DNA from: an uncultured Lachnospiraceae bacterium
Lineage (GTDB): Bacteria; Bacillota; Clostridia; Lachnospirales; Lachnospiraceae
Direction of reading: 5' to 3'
DNA: 9,110 nucleotides
Assembly (NCBI GenBank): GCA_910588895.1
Contig: CAJUSS010000122.1
Coordinates: 1,548-10,657, forward strand
Part shown: positions 1 to 6,358 of the stretch, in pieces
Numbering within the stretch: position 1 is the first letter of the stretch
How the letters are laid out: every line of letters starts with the position of its first letter
Position numbers and translations under genes: made by a program
Notes under the pieces: model-generated
Database searches by the model: none
The model's input: the letters and a program-made list of their open reading frames with translations, nothing else
What the model was told of the DNA's origin: nothing

Positions 1-160
1 GACAGGCTGAAGAGGATCTGAAAGAGGCCCAGGAGGCCGAGCGGGGCATCGAGGAATTCGTACAGAGCGGGGAGTACAAGCGGCTTCCCAGCGAAGAGGA
101 AAAGAGACAGGCTGAAGAGGATCTGAAAGAGGCCCAGGAGGCCGAGCGGGGCATCGAGGA
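1..160 (+). repeat. In-frame direct repeat, 55 bp identical, 105-bp period
   Basis: Bases 1-55 and 106-160 are identical over all 55 positions, starting gacaggctgaagagg and ending gcatcgagga. The period is 105 bp, exactly 35 codons, so the repeat keeps the reading frame of the partial gene. Identity ends at 56 versus 161. On the left the first copy is cut by the window edge, so further units may lie upstream. Perfect DNA identity, including silent positions, points to recent duplication or ongoing homogenisation. Confidence 0.9.
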
Positions 161-494
161 CAAGACCGACGATACGCCGCAGGAGGTGGCAAAGGATGCC
201 GCTGCCGAGGCGGAGCAAGGGGCTGCCGAGGCCACAGAAGAAGCCGCAAAAAACGATCCTCTGGCAGAAGCTCCTGCGGATCCCGCTAAAAAAGCAGAGG
301 AAGTCCTGGCCAATACCTATGACCGCAATGTCCACCGCAAAAAGGCTGTCGCCGCCAAACAGCGGATCACCCGCGCCGAGGCCGAAGTCACGCCCGAGGC
401 CCGCAAGGTAAAACGGGCCAGAGCCAAGGCGGCCTATACCAAGACGCCTCATGTAGGCGATACCACCGGGAATATGGTCGATGTCAAGAAATAG
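1..494 (+). CDS. 3' end of a charged, repeat-containing protein of unknown function (5' truncated by window)
   Basis: The frame is open from the window edge (first full codon at base 3) to TAG at 492-494, so the gene begins upstream. A GTG at 186 lies inside the open frame and is probably just a valine codon. About 163 residues are visible. They are rich in Glu, Lys, Ala, Arg and Gln with few hydrophobics, and suggest long charged helices or coiled coil. A block reading QAEEDLKEAQEAERGIE occurs twice, 35 residues apart, with FVQSGEYKRLPSEEEKR between the copies. Next comes an Ala/Glu-rich acidic stretch and then a Lys/Arg-rich tail ending in VDVKK. No transmembrane segment, LPXTG-like sorting signal or enzyme motif is visible. 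The gene converges on the atp operon and ends at a shared hairpin. I do not recognise the family. That it is a real gene is supported by the long open frame, the in-frame repeat and the terminator; its function is unknown. Confidence 0.7.
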   Translation, partial: QAEEDLKEAQEAERGIEEFVQSGEYKRLPSEEEKRQAEEDLKEAQEAERGIEDKTDDTPQEVAKDAAAEAEQGAAEATEEAAKNDPLAEAPADPAKKAEEVLANTYDRNVHRKKAVAAKQRITRAEAEVTPEARKVKRARAKAAYTKTPHVGDTTGNMVDVKK

Positions 495-529
495 CCGCCA
501 TTTTATACCGACATCTCTCTATGAGTAGC

Positions 530-576
530 AAAAGAACTGCTGTACAGAACCTAACTTCTATACAGCAGTTCTTTTT
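530..576. terminator. Bidirectional Rho-independent terminator between the repeat-protein gene and atpC
   Basis: The left arm 530-544 (aaaagaactgctgta) is perfectly complementary to the right arm 561-575, with a 16-nt loop. A run of five T at 572-576 follows on the plus strand, ending the partial gene 36 bp after its stop codon. Read on the minus strand the same stem ends in a four-T run, so it can also end the atp operon about 40 bp past the atpC stop. The stem is only moderately GC-rich. Its position between two converging genes fits a shared terminator. Confidence 0.85.
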
Positions 577-613
577 ACCCCTTTTCAGACCCTTTCTGTC
601 GATCGGCCAGATC

Positions 614-1012
614 TTAGTGCCGTGCCTCCAGACGCACCAGCGCCCGTTTTAAGGCCAGCTCAGCCCGGCCCACATCCAGCTCGGCCCCGCCGGCCTGCAG
701 CCGTCTCTCGGCTCGGACCTTTGCTTCCTTGGCACGGTTCTCATCGATCTCCTCCGGCCATTCCACTACCTCGGCCATGATGGTCACCGCATCCGGCATC
801 ACCTGGATGAAACCGGCCATCAGCGCAGCTTCCTTTACCTGACCTTCCTCATGGATCTTCAACATACCAGGCGCTACCACAGCGGTCAGCGGGATATGCC
901 TGGCATAGATGCCCACCTGCCCCTCTGTGGTGGTCAGCTCCACCATCTGCACATCGCCCTGGTAGAACTTCCGGTCGGGGGTGATGATCTGTAATCTAAA
1001 GAGATCTGCCAT
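614..1012 (-). CDS. atpC: ATP synthase F1 epsilon subunit
   Basis: Epsilon is the rotor subunit of F1 that binds gamma and can brake ATP hydrolysis. The 132 residues have normal family length. The N-terminal beta sandwich carries the conserved TPDRKFYQGDV and EGQVGIYARHIPL stretches (about 11-42). The C-terminal helical pair (about 88-132) contains IDENRA at 89-94 and LDVGRAELALKRAL at 112-125. These match the I/LDxxRA element and following basic residues that bind ATP in Bacillus epsilon, so ATP-sensitive inhibition is plausible. The gene starts with ATG 13 nt after the atpD stop. Its ribosome site is an unusual run of seven G (1019-1025 on the complement) six bases before the ATG. It is the last gene of the operon and is followed by the 530-576 hairpin. 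Confidence 0.97.
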   Translation of the reverse strand: MADLFRLQIITPDRKFYQGDVQMVELTTTEGQVGIYARHIPLTAVVAPGMLKIHEEGQVKEAALMAGFIQVMPDAVTIMAEVVEWPEEIDENRAKEAKVRAERRLQAGGAELDVGRAELALKRALVRLEARH

Positions 1013-1025
1013 AGCTATCCCCCCC

Positions 1026-2417
1026 TTATTTCACGCGGGCGAGAACATCATCAATACTGCCTGCGTTTAAGAACAGGTTCTCCGGGATATCGTCATGCTT
1101 GCCCTCCAAGATCTCCTTAAAGCCCCGGATCGTCTCACTGACCGGCACATAGCGGCCTTCCAGGCCGGTGAACTGTCCTGCCACGAAGAAGGGCTGAGAC
1201 AGGAACCTCTGGATCTTACGAGCACGGGACACGGTCAGCTTATCCTCCTCGGAAAGCTCATCCATACCCAGCATCGCGATGATATCCTGCAGCTCTTTAT
1301 ATTTCTGGAGCACCTCCTGCACGCCGCGAGCCACATTGTAATGCTCCTCGCCTACGATACGAGGATCTAAGATACGGGAGGTGGACTCTAACGGGTCCAC
1401 TGCCGGATAGATACCTAACTCAACGATCGAACGGGAAAGCACGGTGGTGGCATCCAAATGGGCGAAGGTATTCGCCGGCGCCGGGTCCGTAAGGTCATCC
1501 GCAGGCACATATACCGCCTGTACGGAGGTGATGGAGCCGTTCTTTGTGGAAGTGATACGCTCCTGCAGGGCGCCCATCTCCGTCTGCAGGGTGGGCTGGT
1601 AGCCTACTGCAGAAGGCATACGGCCCAGAAGTGCGGACACCTCGGAACCAGCCTGGGTGAAACGGAAGATATTGTCGATGAAGAGCAGCACGTCCTTACC
1701 GCCCTGATCGCGGAAATACTCTGCCATGGTAAGGCCGGTAAGGCCTACACGCATACGGGCTCCCGGCGGCTCGTTCATCTGACCAAATACCATGGTGGTC
1801 TTATTGATAACGCCGGACTCCTTCATCTCATAGTACAAGTCGTTTCCTTCACGGGTACGCTCGCCTACACCGGTGAACACGGAATAGCCGCCGTGCTCTG
1901 TGGCGATGTTGCGGATCAGCTCCTGGATAAGGACGGTCTTGCCTACGCCCGCACCGCCGAACAGTCCGATCTTACCACCCTTCTGATAAGGGCACAGAAG
2001 GTCTACGACCTTGATCCCGGTCTCCAGGATCTCCGTCTCTGTAGACTGCTCCTCGAAGGAAGGCGCCTTTCTATGGATCGGAAGATACTCTTCTACCTGG
2101 GGGCTGGGCTGGTCATCGATCGGCTGGCCCAAGACATTAAAGATACGCCCCAGTGTGTTCTCGCCCACCGGGACGGTGATCGGAGCGCCGGTCGCCAAAG
2201 CGTCCATCCCTCTCACCAGGCCGTCCGTAGGTCCCATGGCGATACAGCGGACCGTATCATCACCCAGATGCTGGGATACCTCAGCCACCAGCTTCTTGCC
2301 GTCCTTCATGGTGATGTCGATCGCATCATTGATCTCCGGAAGATGGCCCTGGCTGAACTTGATATCCAAAACAGCACCGATGATCTGAGTGATCTTACCT
2401 GTGTTTTGTTCTGCCAT
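1026..2417 (-). CDS. atpD: ATP synthase F1 beta subunit (catalytic)
   Basis: Beta carries the three catalytic sites that make or hydrolyse ATP in the F1 head. The 463 residues match the usual length. Visible motifs are the Walker A loop GGAGVGKT at 154-161, the catalytic glutamate in GERTREGNDLY (Glu186), the Walker B strand LLFIDN at 244-249, and the DELSEED lever at 386-392 that pushes on gamma. The N-terminal beta-barrel begins GKITQIIGAVLDIKF. The ATG follows an AAAGGAG ribosome site, 34 nt after the atpG stop. No key residue is missing. Long open frames on the opposite strand here are shadows of this conserved gene. Confidence 0.99.
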   Translation of the reverse strand: MAEQNTGKITQIIGAVLDIKFSQGHLPEINDAIDITMKDGKKLVAEVSQHLGDDTVRCIAMGPTDGLVRGMDALATGAPITVPVGENTLGRIFNVLGQPIDDQPSPQVEEYLPIHRKAPSFEEQSTETEILETGIKVVDLLCPYQKGGKIGLFGGAGVGKTVLIQELIRNIATEHGGYSVFTGVGERTREGNDLYYEMKESGVINKTTMVFGQMNEPPGARMRVGLTGLTMAEYFRDQGGKDVLLFIDNIFRFTQAGSEVSALLGRMPSAVGYQPTLQTEMGALQERITSTKNGSITSVQAVYVPADDLTDPAPANTFAHLDATTVLSRSIVELGIYPAVDPLESTSRILDPRIVGEEHYNVARGVQEVLQKYKELQDIIAMLGMDELSEEDKLTVSRARKIQRFLSQPFFVAGQFTGLEGRYVPVSETIRGFKEILEGKHDDIPENLFLNAGSIDDVLARVK

Positions 2418-2451
2418 TTTGTTTCTCCTTTTTCTATTCTGCTACATCGCC

Positions 2452-3312
2452 TTAACCGATCGCGTTAGCTCCGGCGATGATCTCCGTCAGTTCTTGCGTG
2501 ATCGCACCCTGACGTGCCCGGTTAAACTGCAGGCTCAGTTTCTCTATCATTTCCTCCGCGTTGTTCGTCGCGGAATCCATCGCGGTCATACGGGCGCCAT
2601 TTTCACTGGCCACTGCCTCTAAGAGGCCGCCATAGATCAAACTGCTCATATATTTGGGGACGATGGCGTTCAAGACCTCATCCTCATTGGGCTCATAGTT
2701 CATCAGAAGACCCGCGTCATCCGCCCCGCCCTCCGAAAGATCGGCTTCCACCGGAAGGAGCTTGATCAGCTTCGGGATATGGGTCACCGTATTCTTAAAG
2801 AAGGTATAAGCCAGATAGATCTCCCCGATCTCGCCCTTGGTAAATCCTTCCAAAAGTTCCGCCGTGATATCGGCCGCATCCTGGTACATAGGCTCATTGA
2901 TGACCTCGGAGTGATCTTCTCGGATCTCATAGCCTTTCCTGGCCAGGCCGTCACGGCCCTTCTTCCCGATCGCATACACATACGTATCTTCCGGGGGCAG
3001 CGCGTCACTGCCCGCGATCAGACGGATGATATTATTGTTATATCCGCCTGCCAGGCCTCGGTTGGAGGTGACGGCGATCACAGCCTTCTTTTTGGAAGCG
3101 CCTGCCGTCAGATACTTATGTTCGATGGTCCCGGAACGGCGCAGGATCGAGCAGATGGTATCATACATCAAGTTAAAGTAGTCGGCGGACTCCTCTGCCT
3201 TCGACTTAGACTTCTGCAGCTTGACCGTGGAAACCAGCTTCATGGCCTTGGTGATCTGCTCCGTGCTCTGGATACTGGCACGTCTTCTTTTTATATCTCT
3301 CATAGATGCCAT
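2452..3312 (-). CDS. atpG: ATP synthase F1 gamma subunit (central shaft)
   Basis: Gamma is the rotating shaft that links the c-ring to the catalytic head. The 286 residues fit the family. Both conserved ends that form the coiled-coil shaft are present: the N-terminal MRDIKRRRASIQSTEQITKAMK and the C-terminal ATNNAEEMIEKLSLQFNRARQ followed by the QELTEII stretch. The start ATG at 3312 has an AGGTGG ribosome site about six bases upstream. A second ATG three codons in (MRDIKRR) is also possible, but the MASMRDIK form is common in this family. The gene begins 17 nt after the atpA stop, which implies translation closely linked to atpA. Confidence 0.98.
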   Translation of the reverse strand: MASMRDIKRRRASIQSTEQITKAMKLVSTVKLQKSKSKAEESADYFNLMYDTICSILRRSGTIEHKYLTAGASKKKAVIAVTSNRGLAGGYNNNIIRLIAGSDALPPEDTYVYAIGKKGRDGLARKGYEIREDHSEVINEPMYQDAADITAELLEGFTKGEIGEIYLAYTFFKNTVTHIPKLIKLLPVEADLSEGGADDAGLLMNYEPNEDEVLNAIVPKYMSSLIYGGLLEAVASENGARMTAMDSATNNAEEMIEKLSLQFNRARQGAITQELTEIIAGANAIG

Positions 3313-3329
3313 GATGGTCCACCTGCTTT

Positions 3330-4847
3330 CTAACGTTCTGCCTTACACTGCGTGATCGCCTTTTCCAGCTCCGCTTCCATCTCCGGGCTCAGCACCTTGG
3401 TCTCACGGATGGACTTGGGGATCTGGGGATACTTCTCGTCGATGAACTTGAACAGATCCTTCTCAAATGCCTGGATCTCGCCTACCGGGATATCCAGCAG
3501 ATACTTCCTGGTGACTGCAAAGATGATGATCACCTGATACTCTACTGGCATGGGCTGATACTGAGGCTGCTTTAACACCTCACGGATCCGCTCACCCTGT
3601 GCCAGCTGTTCCTTCGTGCTGGCATCCAGATCGGAACCAAACTGTGCGAAGGAAGCCAGCTCCCTGAACTGTGCCAGCTCGGTACGGATAGGCGCTGCGA
3701 TCTTCTTCATGGCCTTGATCTGAGCCGCGCCGCCTACACGGGATACGGACAGACCTGCGTTGATAGCCGGACGGAAACCGGAGTTGAACATCTCGGTCTC
3801 CAGATAGATCTGGCCATCGGTGATGGAGATCACGTTGGTGGGGATATAGGCAGAAACATCGCCTGCCTGTGTCTCGATGATCGGCAGAGCCGTCAGGGAA
3901 CCGCCGCCCAACGCATCCGAAAGCTTGGAGGCACGCTCCAGCAATCTGGAATGGAGATAGAACACGTCGCCGGGATACGCCTCACGTCCCGGAGGCCTCT
4001 TGAGCAGCAGGGACAGGGTACGGTAAGCAGCCGCATGTTTGCTCAAGTCGTCATAGACGACCAATACGTCCTCCCCGTTCTCCATCCACTCCTCGCCGAT
4101 CGCACACCCGGCATAAGGCGCGATGTACTGCAAAGGAGCAAGGTCCGATGCTGTGGAGACCACGATGGTCGTATAATCCATAGCGCCGAACTCGTCTAAG
4201 GTCTTCACGATATTGGCTACCGTGGAAGCCTTCTGGCCGATGGCTACATAGATACAATGCACGCCCTGGCCCTTCTGATTGATGATCGTGTCGATCGCGA
4301 TCGCCGTCTTACCGGTCTGGCGGTCGCCGATTATCAGCTCACGCTGGCCGCGCCCGATGGGGATCATGGCGTCGATCGCCTTGATACCGGTCTGCAGAGG
4401 GGTATCCACGGATTTCCTCTCGATAACACCGTGGGCCACTCTCTCCACGCGGCGGTACCTTTCGGTCTGGATCGGTCCCTTTCCGTCGATCGGCTGTCCA
4501 AGAGCATTCACCACGCGTCCGGTCATGGCATCCCCTACCGGGACCTCCACCACACGTCCGGTGGTCTTTACCAGGTCGCCTTCGCTGATCGCGGAGGAAT
4601 CACCTAAGAGAACGGCGCCTACGTTGTCCTCCTCCAGGTTCTGCACCATGCCGTAGACCTCTCCCGGGAATTCCAGAAGCTCGCCCTGCATCGCGTTTTC
4701 CAGGCCATGGATACGCGCGATGCCATCAGCCACCTGGATGACCGTACCTACGTCCGATACCTCCAGCTTGGTAGAATATTTTTGGATCTGTTCCTTGATC
4801 ACAGAACTGATCTCTTCTGGTCTAAGATTCATAACTAAGGTCTGCAC
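3330..4847 (-). CDS. atpA: ATP synthase F1 alpha subunit
   Basis: Alpha alternates with beta in the F1 hexamer, binds non-catalytic nucleotide and supplies the arginine finger to each catalytic site. With the GTG start at 4847 the protein has 505 residues. Motifs are the Walker A loop GDRQTGKT (174-181) and the signature SVSRVGGAAQIKAMK, whose Arg370 is the arginine finger. The start is uncertain. GTG at 4847 has AAGGA with six bases spacing. ATG at 4832 gives MNLRPEEISSVIKEQI, the usual family N-terminus (500 residues), with a more distant AGAAGGTG. A hairpin spanning 4874-4915 precedes the ribosome site. The gap to atpH is 51 nt. Confidence 0.98.
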   Translation of the reverse strand: MQTLVMNLRPEEISSVIKEQIQKYSTKLEVSDVGTVIQVADGIARIHGLENAMQGELLEFPGEVYGMVQNLEEDNVGAVLLGDSSAISEGDLVKTTGRVVEVPVGDAMTGRVVNALGQPIDGKGPIQTERYRRVERVAHGVIERKSVDTPLQTGIKAIDAMIPIGRGQRELIIGDRQTGKTAIAIDTIINQKGQGVHCIYVAIGQKASTVANIVKTLDEFGAMDYTTIVVSTASDLAPLQYIAPYAGCAIGEEWMENGEDVLVVYDDLSKHAAAYRTLSLLLKRPPGREAYPGDVFYLHSRLLERASKLSDALGGGSLTALPIIETQAGDVSAYIPTNVISITDGQIYLETEMFNSGFRPAINAGLSVSRVGGAAQIKAMKKIAAPIRTELAQFRELASFAQFGSDLDASTKEQLAQGERIREVLKQPQYQPMPVEYQVIIIFAVTRKYLLDIPVGEIQAFEKDLFKFIDEKYPQIPKSIRETKVLSPEMEAELEKAITQCKAER

Positions 4848-4873
4848 CTTCTTTCCTTGTTGATCATGATCAT

Positions 4874-4915
4874 ATATCCAGCTCCGATCGGCCCAGCCTT
4901 AAGCGAGCTGGATAT
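4874..4915 (-). promoter_or_regulatory. Candidate intercistronic RNA hairpin across the atpH stop, upstream of atpA
   Basis: Bases 4874-4883 (atatccagct) are perfectly complementary to 4906-4915 (agctggatat), a 10-bp stem with a 22-nt loop. The loop holds the palindrome ccgatcgg (4884-4891). In the mRNA the first arm is the last coding part of atpH (Asp-Ile-Gln-Leu) and the stop lies in the loop. The second arm sits about 20 nt before the atpA ribosome site. Just downstream in the mRNA is a 12-bp palindrome, tgatcatgatca (4861-4872). No U run follows, so this is not a standard terminator. A role in mRNA processing or in atpA translation is inference. Confidence 0.5.
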
Positions 4916-5447
4916 CGTAGAGCTTCTTCTGGAGCTCATAGAGCTGGGTCTTGATGCTGGAGTCCACCACCCGGTCCCCGATCCTGATCACCATACCGCC
5001 GATCAGGGACGGATCCACTGTGTGCTCGATCTCAAAATCCACATACTGGGTGGTCTCTAACAATCGTTCTTTTACCTGCGCCTTCTGCGCGTCACTTAAG
5101 GCCACGGCGCTTGCCACTTGAGCGGTGCCGATCTTCTTATACTCCTTTACCTGTCCGATGAAGTACGCCAGGATCGCGCGGATCTCCTTATGCCGCCCCT
5201 TCTCCACGATCGTGGTGAGAAAGCCGAACATCTCCGGGGAGAGCCGGTCACGAAAGACCTGCTCAAGGAGCGTCTGCTTCTCCTCCCTGACCACCTTGGG
5301 GTTATCCAAAAGGGCCGCCAGCTCCGGGTTCTCCTCCCAGACGCTGCCAAGGGCCCTTGCTTCCTCATATAAGGCATCCACCTTCTGGCCGTCAAGGGCG
5401 ACTTCCATCAGGGCATCGCCGTATACCTTCGATACTAGCTTAGCCAT
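4899..5447 (-). CDS. atpH: ATP synthase F1 delta subunit (OSCP family)
   Basis: Delta caps the F1 head and joins it to the peripheral b stalk. The 182 residues are standard length. The N-terminal helical domain starts KLVSKVYGDALMEVA. The C-terminal domain has the conserved DPSLIGGMVIRIGDRVVDSSIKTQL segment (about residues 145-171), typical of OSCP/delta proteins. The ATG at 5447 lies inside the end of atpF, a 13-bp overlap (5435-5447), with a GGGTGAG ribosome site within atpF. This implies translational coupling of the two stator subunits. The coding end forms one arm of the hairpin described at 4874-4915. Confidence 0.97.
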   Translation of the reverse strand: MAKLVSKVYGDALMEVALDGQKVDALYEEARALGSVWEENPELAALLDNPKVVREEKQTLLEQVFRDRLSPEMFGFLTTIVEKGRHKEIRAILAYFIGQVKEYKKIGTAQVASAVALSDAQKAQVKERLLETTQYVDFEIEHTVDPSLIGGMVIRIGDRVVDSSIKTQLYELQKKLYDIQLA

Positions 5448-5959
5448 GTACTCTCACCCATTTCCTTCAATGTCTCATCGATCAGGCTGTCCTGGATCTT
5501 CACATCCATAGAACCCGCCACCACTTTGCCCGCCATCAGTGACGCGATGGAGATGATCTCCTGCTTCATATCATCCAGCGCCTTCTTGCGCTCCAGCTCC
5601 ACCTGACGTTTGGCACGATCGACGATCCTGGCCGCTTCCGCCCTCGCCTCATCCAGGATGTCGGCCTCCTTCATCATGGCTTTCTTCCTGGCATCCGCAA
5701 GGATGGCGTCTGCTTCTTTATCGATCTCCTTTATGCGGCTCTCATACTCTGCCTTCAGTTCCTGTGCCGTCTTCTTGTCCTCGGCCGCCTCCGCCAGTTC
5801 TCCGGCGATCTTCTGGCGCCTTTTCTCCAAGAAATCACGGGCAGGGTCGAACAACAGGTAGGACAGCCCAAAGAACAGGATAAGAACGTTGATGGCAGTC
5901 AACGCAACATCATGGACCAACTGCCAGTCAAATCCTATGATCCTTAAAAATTCGTCCAA
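5435..5959 (-). CDS. atpF: ATP synthase Fo b subunit (peripheral stalk)
   Basis: The b subunit forms the dimeric stator stalk that holds F1 against rotation. The 174 residues show one N-terminal membrane helix (about 15-37, ALTAINVLILFFGLSYLLF). A long, highly charged Ala/Glu/Lys helix follows (about 42-140, starting DPARDFLEKRRQKIAGEL) with coiled-coil character. The C-terminal end binds delta. Only one b gene is present, so a homodimer is likely. The start codon is TTG at 5957-5959, preceded by the strong ribosome site GGAGAGGAGG seven bases away. No early ATG lies in frame. The gene follows atpE by 45 nt and overlaps atpH by 13 bp. Confidence 0.97.
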   Translation of the reverse strand: MDEFLRIIGFDWQLVHDVALTAINVLILFFGLSYLLFDPARDFLEKRRQKIAGELAEAAEDKKTAQELKAEYESRIKEIDKEADAILADARKKAMMKEADILDEARAEAARIVDRAKRQVELERKKALDDMKQEIISIASLMAGKVVAGSMDVKIQDSLIDETLKEMGESTWLS

Positions 5960-6004
5960 GGCCTTGCCTCCTCTCCTGCATTATAAACTTTGTCCGCTCT
6001 TTGA

Positions 6005-6259
6005 TCAGCCGAAAGGCTTTACGAACATCAGGATGATGGCAACGACCAGACCGTACAGACCGGTGGTCTCGGCGACCGCCTGGCCTAAGAGCATGGTAGA
6101 TGTGATGTCAGACTTTGCGCCCGGGTTACGTCCCACTGCAGACGCGCCGTAACCAGCCGCGATACCCTGTCCAACACCAGGTCCGATACCGGCGATCATC
6201 GCTAAGCCGGCTCCGATAGCAGAACAACCATAGATAAAATCCTGTCCTGAAAAATTCAT
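6005..6259 (-). CDS. atpE: ATP synthase Fo c subunit, with Na+-binding signature
   Basis: The c subunit forms the rotor ring that carries the coupling ion through the membrane. The 84 residues form a two-helix hairpin: helix 1 about 9-38 with the glycine-rich run GAGLAMIAGIGPGVGQG, polar loop 39-51 with the conserved Arg44-x-Pro46, and helix 2 about 52-80. Glu64 is the ion carboxylate. Gln31 in helix 1 and Val62, Thr65, Thr66 and Tyr69 around Glu64 (VAETTGLY) match the residues that coordinate Na+ in Ilyobacter tartaricus c-rings (Gln32, Val63, Glu65, Ser66, Thr67, Tyr70). A Na+-driven enzyme is therefore inferred. There is one copy only, and no fused or duplicated c. The ATG has a strong AGGAGGAG site six bases upstream and an A/U-rich leader, fitting the high dosage needed. 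Confidence 0.98.
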   Translation of the reverse strand: MNFSGQDFIYGCSAIGAGLAMIAGIGPGVGQGIAAGYGASAVGRNPGAKSDITSTMLLGQAVAETTGLYGLVVAIILMFVKPFG

Positions 6260-6358
6260 ACTGATCTCCTCCTAATAATTAAAGATAACTTTTTTGTAGA
6301 ACTTTCTTTTTGCTGGCCCTTCATCCTTATGCAGCGCACATATCGGCGCTGCCGGGGC
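6260..6358 (-). promoter_or_regulatory. atpB-atpE intercistronic region: hairpin plus A/U-rich translation leader
   Basis: Directly after the atpB stop lies a GC-rich hairpin: arms 6331-6337 (gcagcgc) and 6346-6352 (gcgctgc), 8-nt loop. It can be extended by ggccc (6315-6319) pairing with gggcc (6355-6359). In the mRNA it is followed not by a U run but by an A/U-rich stretch (about 6266-6305) and the strong AGGAGGAG ribosome site of atpE. In Escherichia coli an A/U-rich sequence before atpE is a known translation enhancer that raises c-subunit output. A similar role here, with the hairpin protecting or processing mRNA, is inference. Confidence 0.55.

Noticed and set aside
1458..2468. Long plus-strand open frame (336 codons) opposite atpD
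   Set aside because: It lies antisense to the strongly conserved atpD, reads as low-meaning His/Leu/Arg-rich protein and has no homology signal I recognise. It is a shadow of codon bias.
2100..4520. Similar DNA stretches in atpD and atpA (LGQPID regions)
   Set aside because: They reflect the old paralogy of alpha and beta subunits, not a recent repeat.
5980..6008. Perfect TATAAT (minus strand, 5980-5985) in the atpE-atpF gap as an internal promoter
   Set aside because: At 17-bp spacing the -35 position reads CTGATC, only three of six matches, so an active promoter is not supported. A weak one cannot be excluded.
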